Below, in pieces: positions 1-5,421 of a DNA stretch of 13,135 bases. Every line of letters starts with the position of its first letter. Position 1 is the stretch's first letter. The DNA is from Angelakisella sp. Its GTDB lineage: Bacteria; Bacillota; Clostridia; Oscillospirales; Ruminococcaceae. Below the pieces are notes generated by a model, which worked only from the letters and a program-made list of their open reading frames with translations, was not told the origin of the DNA and did no database searches. The stretch lies in the NCBI GenBank assembly GCA_022795575.1, contig JAAWGY010000036.1, positions 1 through 13,135 of the forward strand. Reading direction: 5' to 3'. The position numbers were made by a program, and so were the translations under genes.

Positions 1-157
1 GCCTACAACAGAACGGCAGGGCCTGTGCCAAAAACACAAGCCCTGCCGTTATTATAGTCGTCCTGGGGAGTTTCGCTCCTGCGGGAGCGACCAGGGCCTC
101 CGCGGCCCTGGACCTGCGGCCCGGTAGCCCGGGCGGGCACAACCTGTGGGACAGGCC
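1..157 (-). repeat. Structured 157-bp repeat, copy A (inverted relative to copy B)
   Basis: This segment, read on the minus strand, matches 12709-12865 with six mismatches that I count by eye (about 96%). It folds into four consecutive hairpins: arms 12-27/35-50 (16 bp, one wobble), 73-79/84-90 (7 bp, TGCG loop), 91-98/104-111 (8 bp, TCCGC loop) and 119-124/129-134 (6 bp). A fifth weak stem, 143-147/151-155, is present here but broken in copy B. All six mismatches fall outside the four main stems. No credible reading frame runs through it. It lies just upstream of the regulator promoter at 186-214. The family is not one I can name; a dispersed intergenic repeat or RNA element is likely. Confidence 0.85.
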
Positions 158-185
158 GCTTCGTTTCCCAATGGGCCCCGGCCCC

Positions 186-214
186 TTGACAACCCCACCC
201 CTGCCCCTTATAAT
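186..214 (+). promoter_or_regulatory. Sigma-A-type promoter for the Crp/Fnr regulator
   Basis: There is a perfect -35 TTGACA at 186-191 and a perfect -10 TATAAT at 209-214, separated by 17 bp. Transcription would start near 221, about 30 nt before the ribosome binding site. It probably drives the regulator and the lipoprotein gene 16 nt behind it. Confidence 0.85.
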
Positions 215-216
215 AA

Positions 217-238
217 AACTGTCCCAAATGATACAATT
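217..238 (+). promoter_or_regulatory. Candidate Crp/Fnr-family operator at the transcription start
   Basis: A 22-bp imperfect palindrome with arms AACTGT (217-222) and ACAATT (233-238) is separated by 10 bp. The TGT-N10-ACA geometry is that of known Crp/Fnr sites. It covers the predicted start site, a position that fits autorepression by the regulator encoded just downstream. The inner positions do not match the classical E. coli consensus, so this is an inference. Confidence 0.4.
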
Positions 239-252
239 CTGGAGGCGGTTTG

Positions 253-936
253 ATGTCCCTTTCCCCGGACCAGCTGGCCCTTCTCTCCCAGTGCTTTCTC
301 CTCCGGGAGGTTCCCCCGGAGCAGCTCCCTGCCCTTACCGACGACCTGACCGCCGAGCGCTGCGCCGCCGGCGAGCTTATCTATACCCGAACACGCTTCC
401 GCCAGGCAGTGGGAGTGGTGCTGGAGGGCCGGCTCTCGGTGCTGAAGGGGGAGGAGCTGCTGCTGAAAACCATCGGCCCGGGCCAGTGCTTTGGGGCAGC
501 GGCGCTCTTCTGCCCGGCGGAGGACTACGTCACCACAGTACAGGCAGAGACCGCAGCCCTGCTGGTCTTCCTCCCCCACCAGTGGCTGGTCCGCCTCTTT
601 GAGACCTACCCCCAAGCTTCGGTGGCCTATATCGCCTTCCTCTCCCAACGAATCCGCTTCCTTAACCGCAAGATCGATAGCTTTACAGCCCCCAGCGCCC
701 AGGAGGCGCTATGCCGGCACCTGCTGGCAATCCAGCAGGACGGCGTGGCCAGAATCTCGGGGGGATACAGCCAGCTGGCCCGGAGCCTCAACATGGGCAG
801 AGCCTCCCTTTACCGGGCGCTGGACGCGTTGGAGGCGGAGGGACGCATCCGCCGGGACGGCAAGGCGATCCGCTTGCTGCCCTATCCGGAGCAAATGCCA
901 ACCAGCCCCGAGGGGGCAGAAAAAACTGAACGATAG
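253..936 (+). CDS. Crp/Fnr-family transcriptional regulator
   Basis: This is a 227-residue DNA-binding regulator. Residues about 30-120 form a cyclic-nucleotide-binding-type beta roll, 125-145 the dimer helix, and 165-210 a winged helix-turn-helix whose recognition helix lies in NMGRASLYRALDALE (180-194). The ATG at 253 is chosen because GGAGG (241-245) sits 7 nt before it; the in-frame TTG at 250 is too close. The phosphate-binding segment around residues 75-90 (PGQCFGAAALF) lacks the Arg-Ser pair that binds cAMP in E. coli Crp, and no Fnr-like N-terminal cysteine cluster is seen, so the signal is unknown. It lies 16 nt upstream of the importer lipoprotein gene and shares its promoter, suggesting that it controls the importer. 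Confidence 0.9.
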   Translation: MSLSPDQLALLSQCFLLREVPPEQLPALTDDLTAERCAAGELIYTRTRFRQAVGVVLEGRLSVLKGEELLLKTIGPGQCFGAAALFCPAEDYVTTVQAETAALLVFLPHQWLVRLFETYPQASVAYIAFLSQRIRFLNRKIDSFTAPSAQEALCRHLLAIQQDGVARISGGYSQLARSLNMGRASLYRALDALEAEGRIRRDGKAIRLLPYPEQMPTSPEGAEKTER

Positions 937-952
937 AAGGAGTCCTGCACCG

Positions 953-2035
953 ATGAAACGATTTGCCGCGCTGCTGTTCGCCCTTGTTTTGGTCCTCTCG
1001 CTGGGGGCCTGTTCCGGAGAAAAGGCCCCCGCCGTGCCCTCTTCCCCGGCCGATCCCGCCGTTCCGGAGACGTCCTCCTCCCCGGTGGAGCCCGCCCCGG
1101 CGCCGGAGTCCGCATCCCCGGCAGCGCCGGAAGGAACAGGGAAAACTCTCCGGGTGGCGGCGCTGAAGGGGCCCACCGCTATGGGGATGGTAAAGCTGAT
1201 GAAGGACGCCCGGGCGGGGGAAACAGCCAATGACTACCAATTTACCCTGGCCGGTTCCCCGGATGAGATTGTGGGCAGCATCATCAAGGGAGATTTTGAC
1301 CTGGCGGCGGTGCCCACCAATCTTGCCGTCACCCTTTACAACAAGACAAACGGCAGGGTGGAGCTGCTGGCCCTAAACACCCTGGGGGTTTTGTATCTGG
1401 TAGAAACCGGGGAGACCATCCAATCGGTGGCGGATCTGGAGGGAAAGACCATCTACGCCACCGGCAAGGGCTCGACGCCGGAGTACGCGCTGAACTATAT
1501 CCTTGCCCAAAACGGCTTGGAGGGCAAGGTGTCGGTGGAGTACAAATCGGAGCACGGGGAGCTTGCCGCGCTGCTGGCCCAGGGGCAGGCGGAGATTGCG
1601 CTGCTGCCGCAGCCCTTTGTCACCACTGCTTTAAGCCAGAACGATCAGCTCCGGGTGGCGCTGGACCTCACCGCCGAGTGGGACAAGGCGGCCCGGGGGC
1701 AAAGCCAGCTGACCATGGGCTGTGTGATTGCCCAGCGGTCCTTTGTGGAGGAAAACGCTGCCGCCATCGCTGCTTTTCTGGCGGAGTACGAAGCATCGGT
1801 AGCTTTTGTCACCGATGCCGGCCATCTGGATGAGGCGGCGGCGCTGGTGGTGGAGGAGGGGATCCTCCCCAAGGAGGCGGTAGCCAAGGCAGCGCTGCCC
1901 CAGTGTGGAATCACCTTTGTTGCGGGGGAGGAGATGAAGAAGACCGCCTCGGGCTTTCTCCAGGTGCTGTACGACGCCGACCCCTCCGCGGTAGGGGGAG
2001 CGCTGCCAGATGACGGGCTGTATTACTTAGGCTAA
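953..2035 (+). CDS. NitT/TauT-type ABC transporter substrate-binding lipoprotein
   Basis: This is the extracellular solute-binding subunit of an importer, 360 residues. A basic, hydrophobic signal peptide ends in lipobox LGAC, with the lipid-modified cysteine at residue 20. A Pro/Ser/Ala-rich tether (about 21-63) follows, then a bilobed periplasmic-binding fold of the NMT1/SsuA/TauA kind starting near LRVAALKGPTAMGM (66-79). The open frame extends 462 nt upstream, but the ATG at 953 has AAGGAG (937-942) before it and opens the signal peptide. The substrate cannot be read from sequence; members of this superfamily take sulfonates, nitrate, cyanate or pyrimidines. The matching permease and ATPase lie at 2939 and 3703, separated by an inserted element and a reverse operon. 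No strong terminator follows. Confidence 0.88.
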   Translation: MKRFAALLFALVLVLSLGACSGEKAPAVPSSPADPAVPETSSSPVEPAPAPESASPAAPEGTGKTLRVAALKGPTAMGMVKLMKDARAGETANDYQFTLAGSPDEIVGSIIKGDFDLAAVPTNLAVTLYNKTNGRVELLALNTLGVLYLVETGETIQSVADLEGKTIYATGKGSTPEYALNYILAQNGLEGKVSVEYKSEHGELAALLAQGQAEIALLPQPFVTTALSQNDQLRVALDLTAEWDKAARGQSQLTMGCVIAQRSFVEENAAAIAAFLAEYEASVAFVTDAGHLDEAAALVVEEGILPKEAVAKAALPQCGITFVAGEEMKKTASGFLQVLYDADPSAVGGALPDDGLYYLG

Positions 2036-2042
2036 GCCCTTA

Positions 2043-2207
2043 GAGCCTATCCAAAAATCTCCCTGCACACCGCCTTGGCAGGTCTTTTTACGCCCTGCGG
2101 CGTTACTGCGCCCGCAGCCGCGTCCAGGCGCAACCGCCGTAGGCGGCTTTTAGGCCGTTGGAAAAATCCCTGCCAATTCGGCGCACCGGGAGATCCTGAA
2201 TAGCCTC
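2043..2207. mobile_element. MITE-like palindromic element, about 165 bp
   Basis: The two ends form imperfect terminal inverted repeats: GAGCCTATCC...TCTCCC from 2043 and the reverse complement of GGGAGATCCTGAATAGCCTC ending at 2207. Both ends are flanked by TTA (2040-2042 and 2208-2210), as a 3-bp target duplication would give. Inner inverted arms at 2075-2089 and 2162-2176 match 13 of 15, and a small stem CCGCC/GGCGG lies at 2134-2146. It encodes no protein, so it would need a transposase from elsewhere. The family is unknown to me. Confidence 0.6.
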
Positions 2208-2210
2208 TTA

Positions 2211-2229
2211 GAGCCTATTCAAGATCTCC
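2211..2229. repeat. Extra solo end of the MITE-like element
   Basis: GAGCCTATTCAAGATCTCC directly follows the right TTA flank and closely matches the terminal repeat of the 2043-2207 element. It may be the remnant of a second, tandem insertion or of an imprecise excision. Confidence 0.5.
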
Positions 2230-2256
2230 TTGTCCGCCGGGTTTTGGGGAAGGGAC

Positions 2257-2457
2257 TCAGTCCTCCTGGACGGTGAAAACCTCCTCGATGGCAACTCCGA
2301 ACACCTTGGCGATGTTCCAGGCCAAAATCAGGGAGGGGTTGTACCGCCCCTTCTCCAGGTTGCCGATGGTTTCCCGCCGGACTCCGACCAATTTTGCAAG
2401 CTCCTCCTGCTTTAAGCCGTCCCTGGCCCGGTATTCCCGGATGCGGTTCTTAATCAT
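2257..2457 (-). CDS. Small Xre-family helix-turn-helix regulator
   Basis: This is a 66-residue protein consisting only of an Xre/Cro helix-turn-helix domain: MIKNRIREYRARDGLKQEEL, then the recognition segment VRRETIGNLEKGRYNPS and a tail ending in VFGVAIEEVF, typical of small Firmicutes regulators. The ATG at 2457 is used because the frame upstream is only the shadow of the preceding gene. The start overlaps the last 8 nt of the DUF3796 gene, which implies translational coupling. It probably represses its own operon through the inverted repeat at 2830-2866 and works with the membrane protein. HTH/DUF3796 pairs recur in clostridia; the signal and targets are not known to me. Confidence 0.88.
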   Translation of the reverse strand: MIKNRIREYRARDGLKQEELAKLVGVRRETIGNLEKGRYNPSLILAWNIAKVFGVAIEEVFTVQED

Positions 2458-2809
2458 CCGCCGCCCCCCTTTGCTCCCGCAGCTCCAGGAAAAGGAGTGC
2501 GGCGGTAAAGGACAGGATGCCCAGGGCAAAGCTGAGGCCGAAGGAGGTACGGACCGCCGCGGTTCCTCCGTATAGGGATGCGCAGAAGAACATCAGCGGC
2601 ACAAGGGAGAGGAGCTGGGTGAAAAAGGCGGCGGTTGCGGCCTTTTGAAGGTTCAGCCGGAAAAGCTCGTCCGGCTGTACAAAGAAGTACCGCAGATAGT
2701 AGGCAAACCCCAGGAATCCGTAGAGACCCTCGTTGTTGGTGGGCTGCGCCAGCAGGGCGATCAGGGAAAGCAGTGACAAGAGACCCAGGCAGTTGATTTT
2801 TCTTTTCAT
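2450..2809 (-). CDS. DUF3796-type small membrane protein
   Basis: This is a 119-residue protein with three likely membrane segments: residues about 5-21, about 57-80 and about 88-110. The N-terminal KINCLGLLSLLSL followed by an EGLYGFLGF motif (27-35) is what I associate with DUF3796, a family of unknown function coded beside small HTH regulators. The ATG at 2809 has GGAGG (complement of 2819-2823) 9 nt upstream. It is the first gene of a two-gene operon and its end overlaps the HTH gene by 8 nt. A plausible role is a membrane partner or sensor for the HTH protein, but that is inference. The operon runs opposite to the importer genes it separates. Confidence 0.8.
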   Translation of the reverse strand: MKRKINCLGLLSLLSLIALLAQPTNNEGLYGFLGFAYYLRYFFVQPDELFRLNLQKAATAAFFTQLLSLVPLMFFCASLYGGTAAVRTSFGLSFALGILSFTAALLFLELREQRGAADD

Positions 2810-2829
2810 TTGATTGCACCTCCAAATAT

Positions 2830-2866
2830 GTGGTATATTTCGCTCTCTATGTTATAAATATACCAC
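2830..2866 (-). promoter_or_regulatory. Perfect inverted-repeat operator of the HTH operon
   Basis: Arms GTGGTATATTT (2830-2840) and AAATATACCAC (2856-2866) are exact inverted copies, 11 bp each, with a 15-bp spacer. The right arm covers the -10 box and the left arm lies in the 5' leader, just ahead of the ribosome binding site. This is a natural autorepression site for the Xre-type protein of the same operon. Confidence 0.8.
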
Positions 2867-2885
2867 TTGCTTGATGCTGTGTCAA
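2857..2885 (-). promoter_or_regulatory. Sigma-A-type promoter of the DUF3796-HTH operon
   Basis: Read on the minus strand, a perfect -35 TTGACA (complement of 2880-2885) and -10 TATATT (complement of 2857-2862) are 17 bp apart. The -10 box overlaps one arm of the inverted-repeat operator. It fires away from the permease gene that begins at 2939. Confidence 0.85.
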
Positions 2886-2938
2886 GAGGTTTGCACAAAA
2901 AATTTGCCGGGGTGGGCCGGGTATCGGGAGGTTATGGT

Positions 2939-3703
2939 GTGGCTGGTTTGGTCCGTTTGCTCCGCTGGGTATGGGTGCCCTGTCTCTGGCTGCTGCTGTG
3001 GCAGGGGGCGGCTCTGGCGGTGGGGGAGGAGCTGCTGCTGCCCGCCCCAGCGGCGGTGCTCCGGGAGATGGCGGCACTGCCCTTTTCGGGGGTGTTCTGG
3101 CAGAGCTGCTGCCAATCCCTGGGGCGGATTCTGCTGGGGCTTTTGCTGGGGACGATGGCGGGGGGGCTGCTGGCGGTAGCTTCCGCCTGCTTTGCCCCGG
3201 CGCGGGCGTTTCTTGCCCCGGCTATGGCGGCAATCAAGGCCACTCCGGTGGCCTCCTTTGTCATCCTGGCGCTGGTTTGGGTGCGGGGGGAAGCTCTTTC
3301 GGTCTTTATCTCGCTGCTGATGGTGCTGCCTATGGTTTGGCAGAACGTAAGCCAGGGGATCGCCGGGGCGGACCGGCAGCTTTTGGAGCTGGCGGCGGTT
3401 TACCGCCTTCCGCTTTGGCGGCGGCTGCGCGGGATTTATCTGCCGGCGGTGGCGCCTCATCTGCTCTCCGCGCTGCGGGTGGGGGTGGGGTTTGCCTGGA
3501 AGGCGGGCATTGCCGGGGAGGTTATCGCCATTGCGCCCCGGTCCATCGGCTACGCGCTTTACACGGCCAAGACACAGCTGGAAATGCCGGCGCTGTTTGC
3601 CTGGACGGGGTACATCATCCTTCTTTCCCTGGGGCTGGAGAAGGGGATGATGGCGCTGGTGGGCCGGATGGGGCGGCGGAGGCGGGGGAAGGAGGGGGCA
3701 TGA
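2939..3703 (+). CDS. NitT/TauT-type ABC transporter permease
   Basis: This is the inner-membrane channel subunit of the importer, 254 residues from the GTG at 2939, with about six hydrophobic segments. The cytoplasmic EAA loop that docks the ATPase lies near residues 145-170 (LLELAAVYRLPLWRRLRGIY). GTG 2939 is preferred because GGGAGG (2926-2931) precedes it by 7 nt and the length then fits the family; the frame opens further upstream at a TTG at 2867 inside the divergent promoter. The ATPase gene follows with a 1-nt overlap. I see no convincing forward promoter between 2818 and 2939, so how this gene is now transcribed, after being cut off from the lipoprotein gene, is unclear. The C-terminus is very basic (GRRRRGK). 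Confidence 0.88.
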   Translation: MAGLVRLLRWVWVPCLWLLLWQGAALAVGEELLLPAPAAVLREMAALPFSGVFWQSCCQSLGRILLGLLLGTMAGGLLAVASACFAPARAFLAPAMAAIKATPVASFVILALVWVRGEALSVFISLLMVLPMVWQNVSQGIAGADRQLLELAAVYRLPLWRRLRGIYLPAVAPHLLSALRVGVGFAWKAGIAGEVIAIAPRSIGYALYTAKTQLEMPALFAWTGYIILLSLGLEKGMMALVGRMGRRRRGKEGA

Positions 3704-4278
3704 TGGAGCTTTGCCACATCACCTTTGGCTACCCGGGGCGGGAGCTCTTCCGGGACTTTTCGCTGCGGGTGGAGCCGGGGGAGCGGGTGATTCTCACCGG
3801 GGCCAGCGGGCGGGGGAAGACGACGCTGCTGCGGCTGATGGCGGGGTTGGAGGTCCCCCGGGAGGGGGCGGTTCAGGGGATTCCGGCGGGGGGGATCTCG
3901 ATGGTGTTTCAGGAGAACCGGCTGTTCCCGGGGCTGACGGTGCTGGAGAACCTGACCATGGCGGTGCCTGGGGCGGGGCGGGGGGAGCTGCTGGGGCTGC
4001 TGGAGGCAGTGGGGCTGGGGGGGGAGGCGGAACGGCTGCCCGGGGAGCTTAGCGGGGGGATGGCCCGGCGGGTGGCGATTGTACGGGCGGCGGCATTGGG
4101 GAGCAGCCTGGCGCTGTTGGATGAGCCTTTTGCCGGGTTGGATGGGGAGAACCGGCGGCGGGCGGCGCAGCTGCTGACGGAGCGGCTGGGGGGTGCCGCG
4201 CTGGTGGCGGCGGTGCACCACCGGGAGGAGGGGGAGCTGTTGGGAGCGGGGGGGAGGCTGCGGTGGGTAGAGCTGTAG
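3703..4278 (+). CDS. ABC transporter ATP-binding protein (NitT/TauT type), short
   Basis: This is the cytoplasmic ATPase of the importer. All motifs are present: Walker A GASGRGKTT (33-41), Q-loop Q70, signature LSGGM (116-120), Walker B LALLDE (136-141), D-loop AGLD and the switch histidine in AVHHRE (170-175). At 191 residues it is shorter than the usual 240-260; the helical and C-terminal parts are trimmed. ATG 3703 is chosen because AAGGAGG (3689-3695) sits 7 nt away; ATG 3700 directly before it would leave 4 nt. It overlaps the permease stop by 1 nt, so the two are coupled. The coding strand is extremely G-rich, including a run able to form a G-quadruplex at 3970-3996. Confidence 0.9.
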   Translation: MELCHITFGYPGRELFRDFSLRVEPGERVILTGASGRGKTTLLRLMAGLEVPREGAVQGIPAGGISMVFQENRLFPGLTVLENLTMAVPGAGRGELLGLLEAVGLGGEAERLPGELSGGMARRVAIVRAAALGSSLALLDEPFAGLDGENRRRAAQLLTERLGGAALVAAVHHREEGELLGAGGRLRWVEL

Positions 4279-4284
4279 AGGCGA

Positions 4285-4340
4285 GCCGCCCGGTTATCGC
4301 ACAGGCTGGCACAACCTATGGGACAGGCTGCCGCGCTTCC
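4285..4340 (+). repeat. Degenerate partial copy of the structured repeat's outer end
   Basis: Positions 4308-4331 match 136-159 at 22 of 24 bases (core GGCACAACCT, then GGGACAGGC). Weaker similarity continues on both sides (GCCCGGT before, TTCCC after). The main hairpins of the full repeat are absent. It fills part of the gap after the ATPase gene. No clear terminator is seen in 4279-4410; GGCTGC/GCAGCC arms near 4326-4356 are followed only by TTTT. Confidence 0.5.
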
Positions 4341-4410
4341 CGGAGGGCAGCAGCCGCATTTTAGGCCCGCCAGCGGAAAGCCCCTCCCGCCCCCAGCCCA
4401 TATTCCCCCC

Positions 4411-4438
4411 TTGACATCTCCCCCGTTTTGACTATAAT
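4411..4438 (+). promoter_or_regulatory. Sigma-A-type promoter of the metal-exporter operon
   Basis: A perfect -35 TTGACA (4411-4416) and a perfect -10 TATAAT (4433-4438) are 16 bp apart. The start site would be near 4445, inside the Fur-family-like palindrome. Confidence 0.85.
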
Positions 4439-4442
4439 TACA

Positions 4443-4461
4443 AATGCAAATCATTCGCATT
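4443..4461 (+). promoter_or_regulatory. Fur-family-like operator (7-1-7 palindrome)
   Basis: AATGCAAATCATTCGCATT is a 9-1-9 inverted repeat with one mismatch; its core TGCAAAT-C-ATTCGCA has the 7-1-7 layout of Fur, Zur and PerR boxes. It covers the predicted transcription start, where a bound repressor would block the promoter. Which Fur-family member and which metal cannot be told from the site alone. Confidence 0.7.
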
Positions 4462-4481
4462 ACGCCCGGGGAGGATGTCTT

Positions 4482-5336
4482 TTGGAAGCTTTATCAGACC
4501 TGTTTCTTGACGCTCTTTTGGATTCCCTGCGGATGCTCCCCTTTCTTTTCGGCGCCTACCTGCTGATGGAATGGATGGAGCACCGCTCCGGCCAGGGGAT
4601 GGAGGCCGCATTGGCCGGCGCACGGCGGCTGGGGCCGGTGACAGGGGCGCTGCTGGGATGTGTGCCGCAATGCGGCTTTTCTGTGGTTGCCGCCAACCTT
4701 TACGCCGGGGGGATTATCTCTGCGGGGACACTTGTGGCGGTGTTCCTTTCCACCTCGGACGAGGCCGTCCCGCTGCTGCTGGGTGCGCCGGAGGGGCTTG
4801 CCACCCTGCTCCCGCTGCTGGGGCTGAAGGTGGCGGCGGGCATCCTGGTGGGGACTGCGGTGGATTGGACCGCCGCCCTGCTGGCCCGGCGCCGTCCCCC
4901 GGTGGAGGAGGAGCTCCACCGCATCTGCCGCCGCTGCGGCTGCGAGGAGGAGGGCATCCTCTCCGCCGCTCTGCGGCACACCGGCAGCGTCTTTCTGTTT
5001 ATCCTCCTGGTCAACCTGGCGCTGGGGTGGGGCGTCGCCATGCTGGGGGAGGACCGGCTGGCCGCTCTGCTGCTGGCGGACCACCCCCTCCAGCCCTTTG
5101 CCGCCGCGTTGGTGGGGCTTATCCCCAACTGCGCCGTCTCGGTGCTGCTCACCCGGCTTTACTTGGGGGGAGCGGTGAGCTTTGCCTCCCTGGCCGCCGG
5201 GCTGCTGCCGGCCTCCGGGGCGGGGCTGCTGGTGCTGCTGCGGATGAACCCCCGCCCCCGGGAAAATCTGGCGCTGCTGGCCGGGATCTGGGCAGCTGGC
5301 GCCGGGGTGGGGATGGCCTTGCAGGCCCTTGGCTGA
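4482..5336 (+). CDS. Predicted ArsP_2-type heavy-metal exporter (putative manganese transporter family)
   Basis: This is a polytopic membrane protein of 284 residues, matching in pattern the ArsP_2 family (putative 10-TM metal exporters, often named putative manganese transporter). Start: GGGGAGG (4468-4474) lies 7 nt before TTG 4482, which is in frame; earlier starts fall inside the promoter and operator, so a TTG start is the best reading. Two halves carry the same signature: residues 56-86 (ALLGCVPQCGFSV, LYAGGIIS) and 209-239 (ALVGLIPNCAVSV, LYLGGAVS). The loop between them holds C149, C152 and C154 (CRRCGC), a possible metal site. The Fur-family-like operator supports a metal role. Substrate and direction are inferred from the family. 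Confidence 0.8.
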   Translation: MEALSDLFLDALLDSLRMLPFLFGAYLLMEWMEHRSGQGMEAALAGARRLGPVTGALLGCVPQCGFSVVAANLYAGGIISAGTLVAVFLSTSDEAVPLLLGAPEGLATLLPLLGLKVAAGILVGTAVDWTAALLARRRPPVEEELHRICRRCGCEEEGILSAALRHTGSVFLFILLVNLALGWGVAMLGEDRLAALLLADHPLQPFAAALVGLIPNCAVSVLLTRLYLGGAVSFASLAAGLLPASGAGLLVLLRMNPRPRENLALLAGIWAAGAGVGMALQALG

Positions 5337-5421
5337 GCTCCGGCATTGCGAGGCCAGCAAAACCACCGCCCCTTGGGCCCAGCTGCCCATACGGAGATCA
5401 AGCAGAAGGAGAGCCGCCGCC

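Noticed and set aside
1..157. CRISPR array or tRNA-like structure in the folded repeat
   Set aside because: There is no regular short repeat/spacer pattern, and the hairpins do not form a cloverleaf with anticodon and T-loop consensus.
491..952. Upstream extension of the lipoprotein frame inside the regulator gene
   Set aside because: The signal peptide and lipobox begin at ATG 953 with a ribosome site before it; upstream translation is Arg/Pro/Ser-rich shadow.
2867..2938. TTG 2867 as start of the permease
   Set aside because: It lies in the divergent operator, lacks a ribosome site and adds a non-hydrophobic tail; GTG 2939 has a good site at 7 nt.
2971..3702. Long Gly/Ala-rich open frame overlapping the permease in another frame
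   Set aside because: Low-complexity product expected from a G-rich gene read out of frame; the overlapping frame has clear permease features, and only the part after 3703 is the real ATPase.
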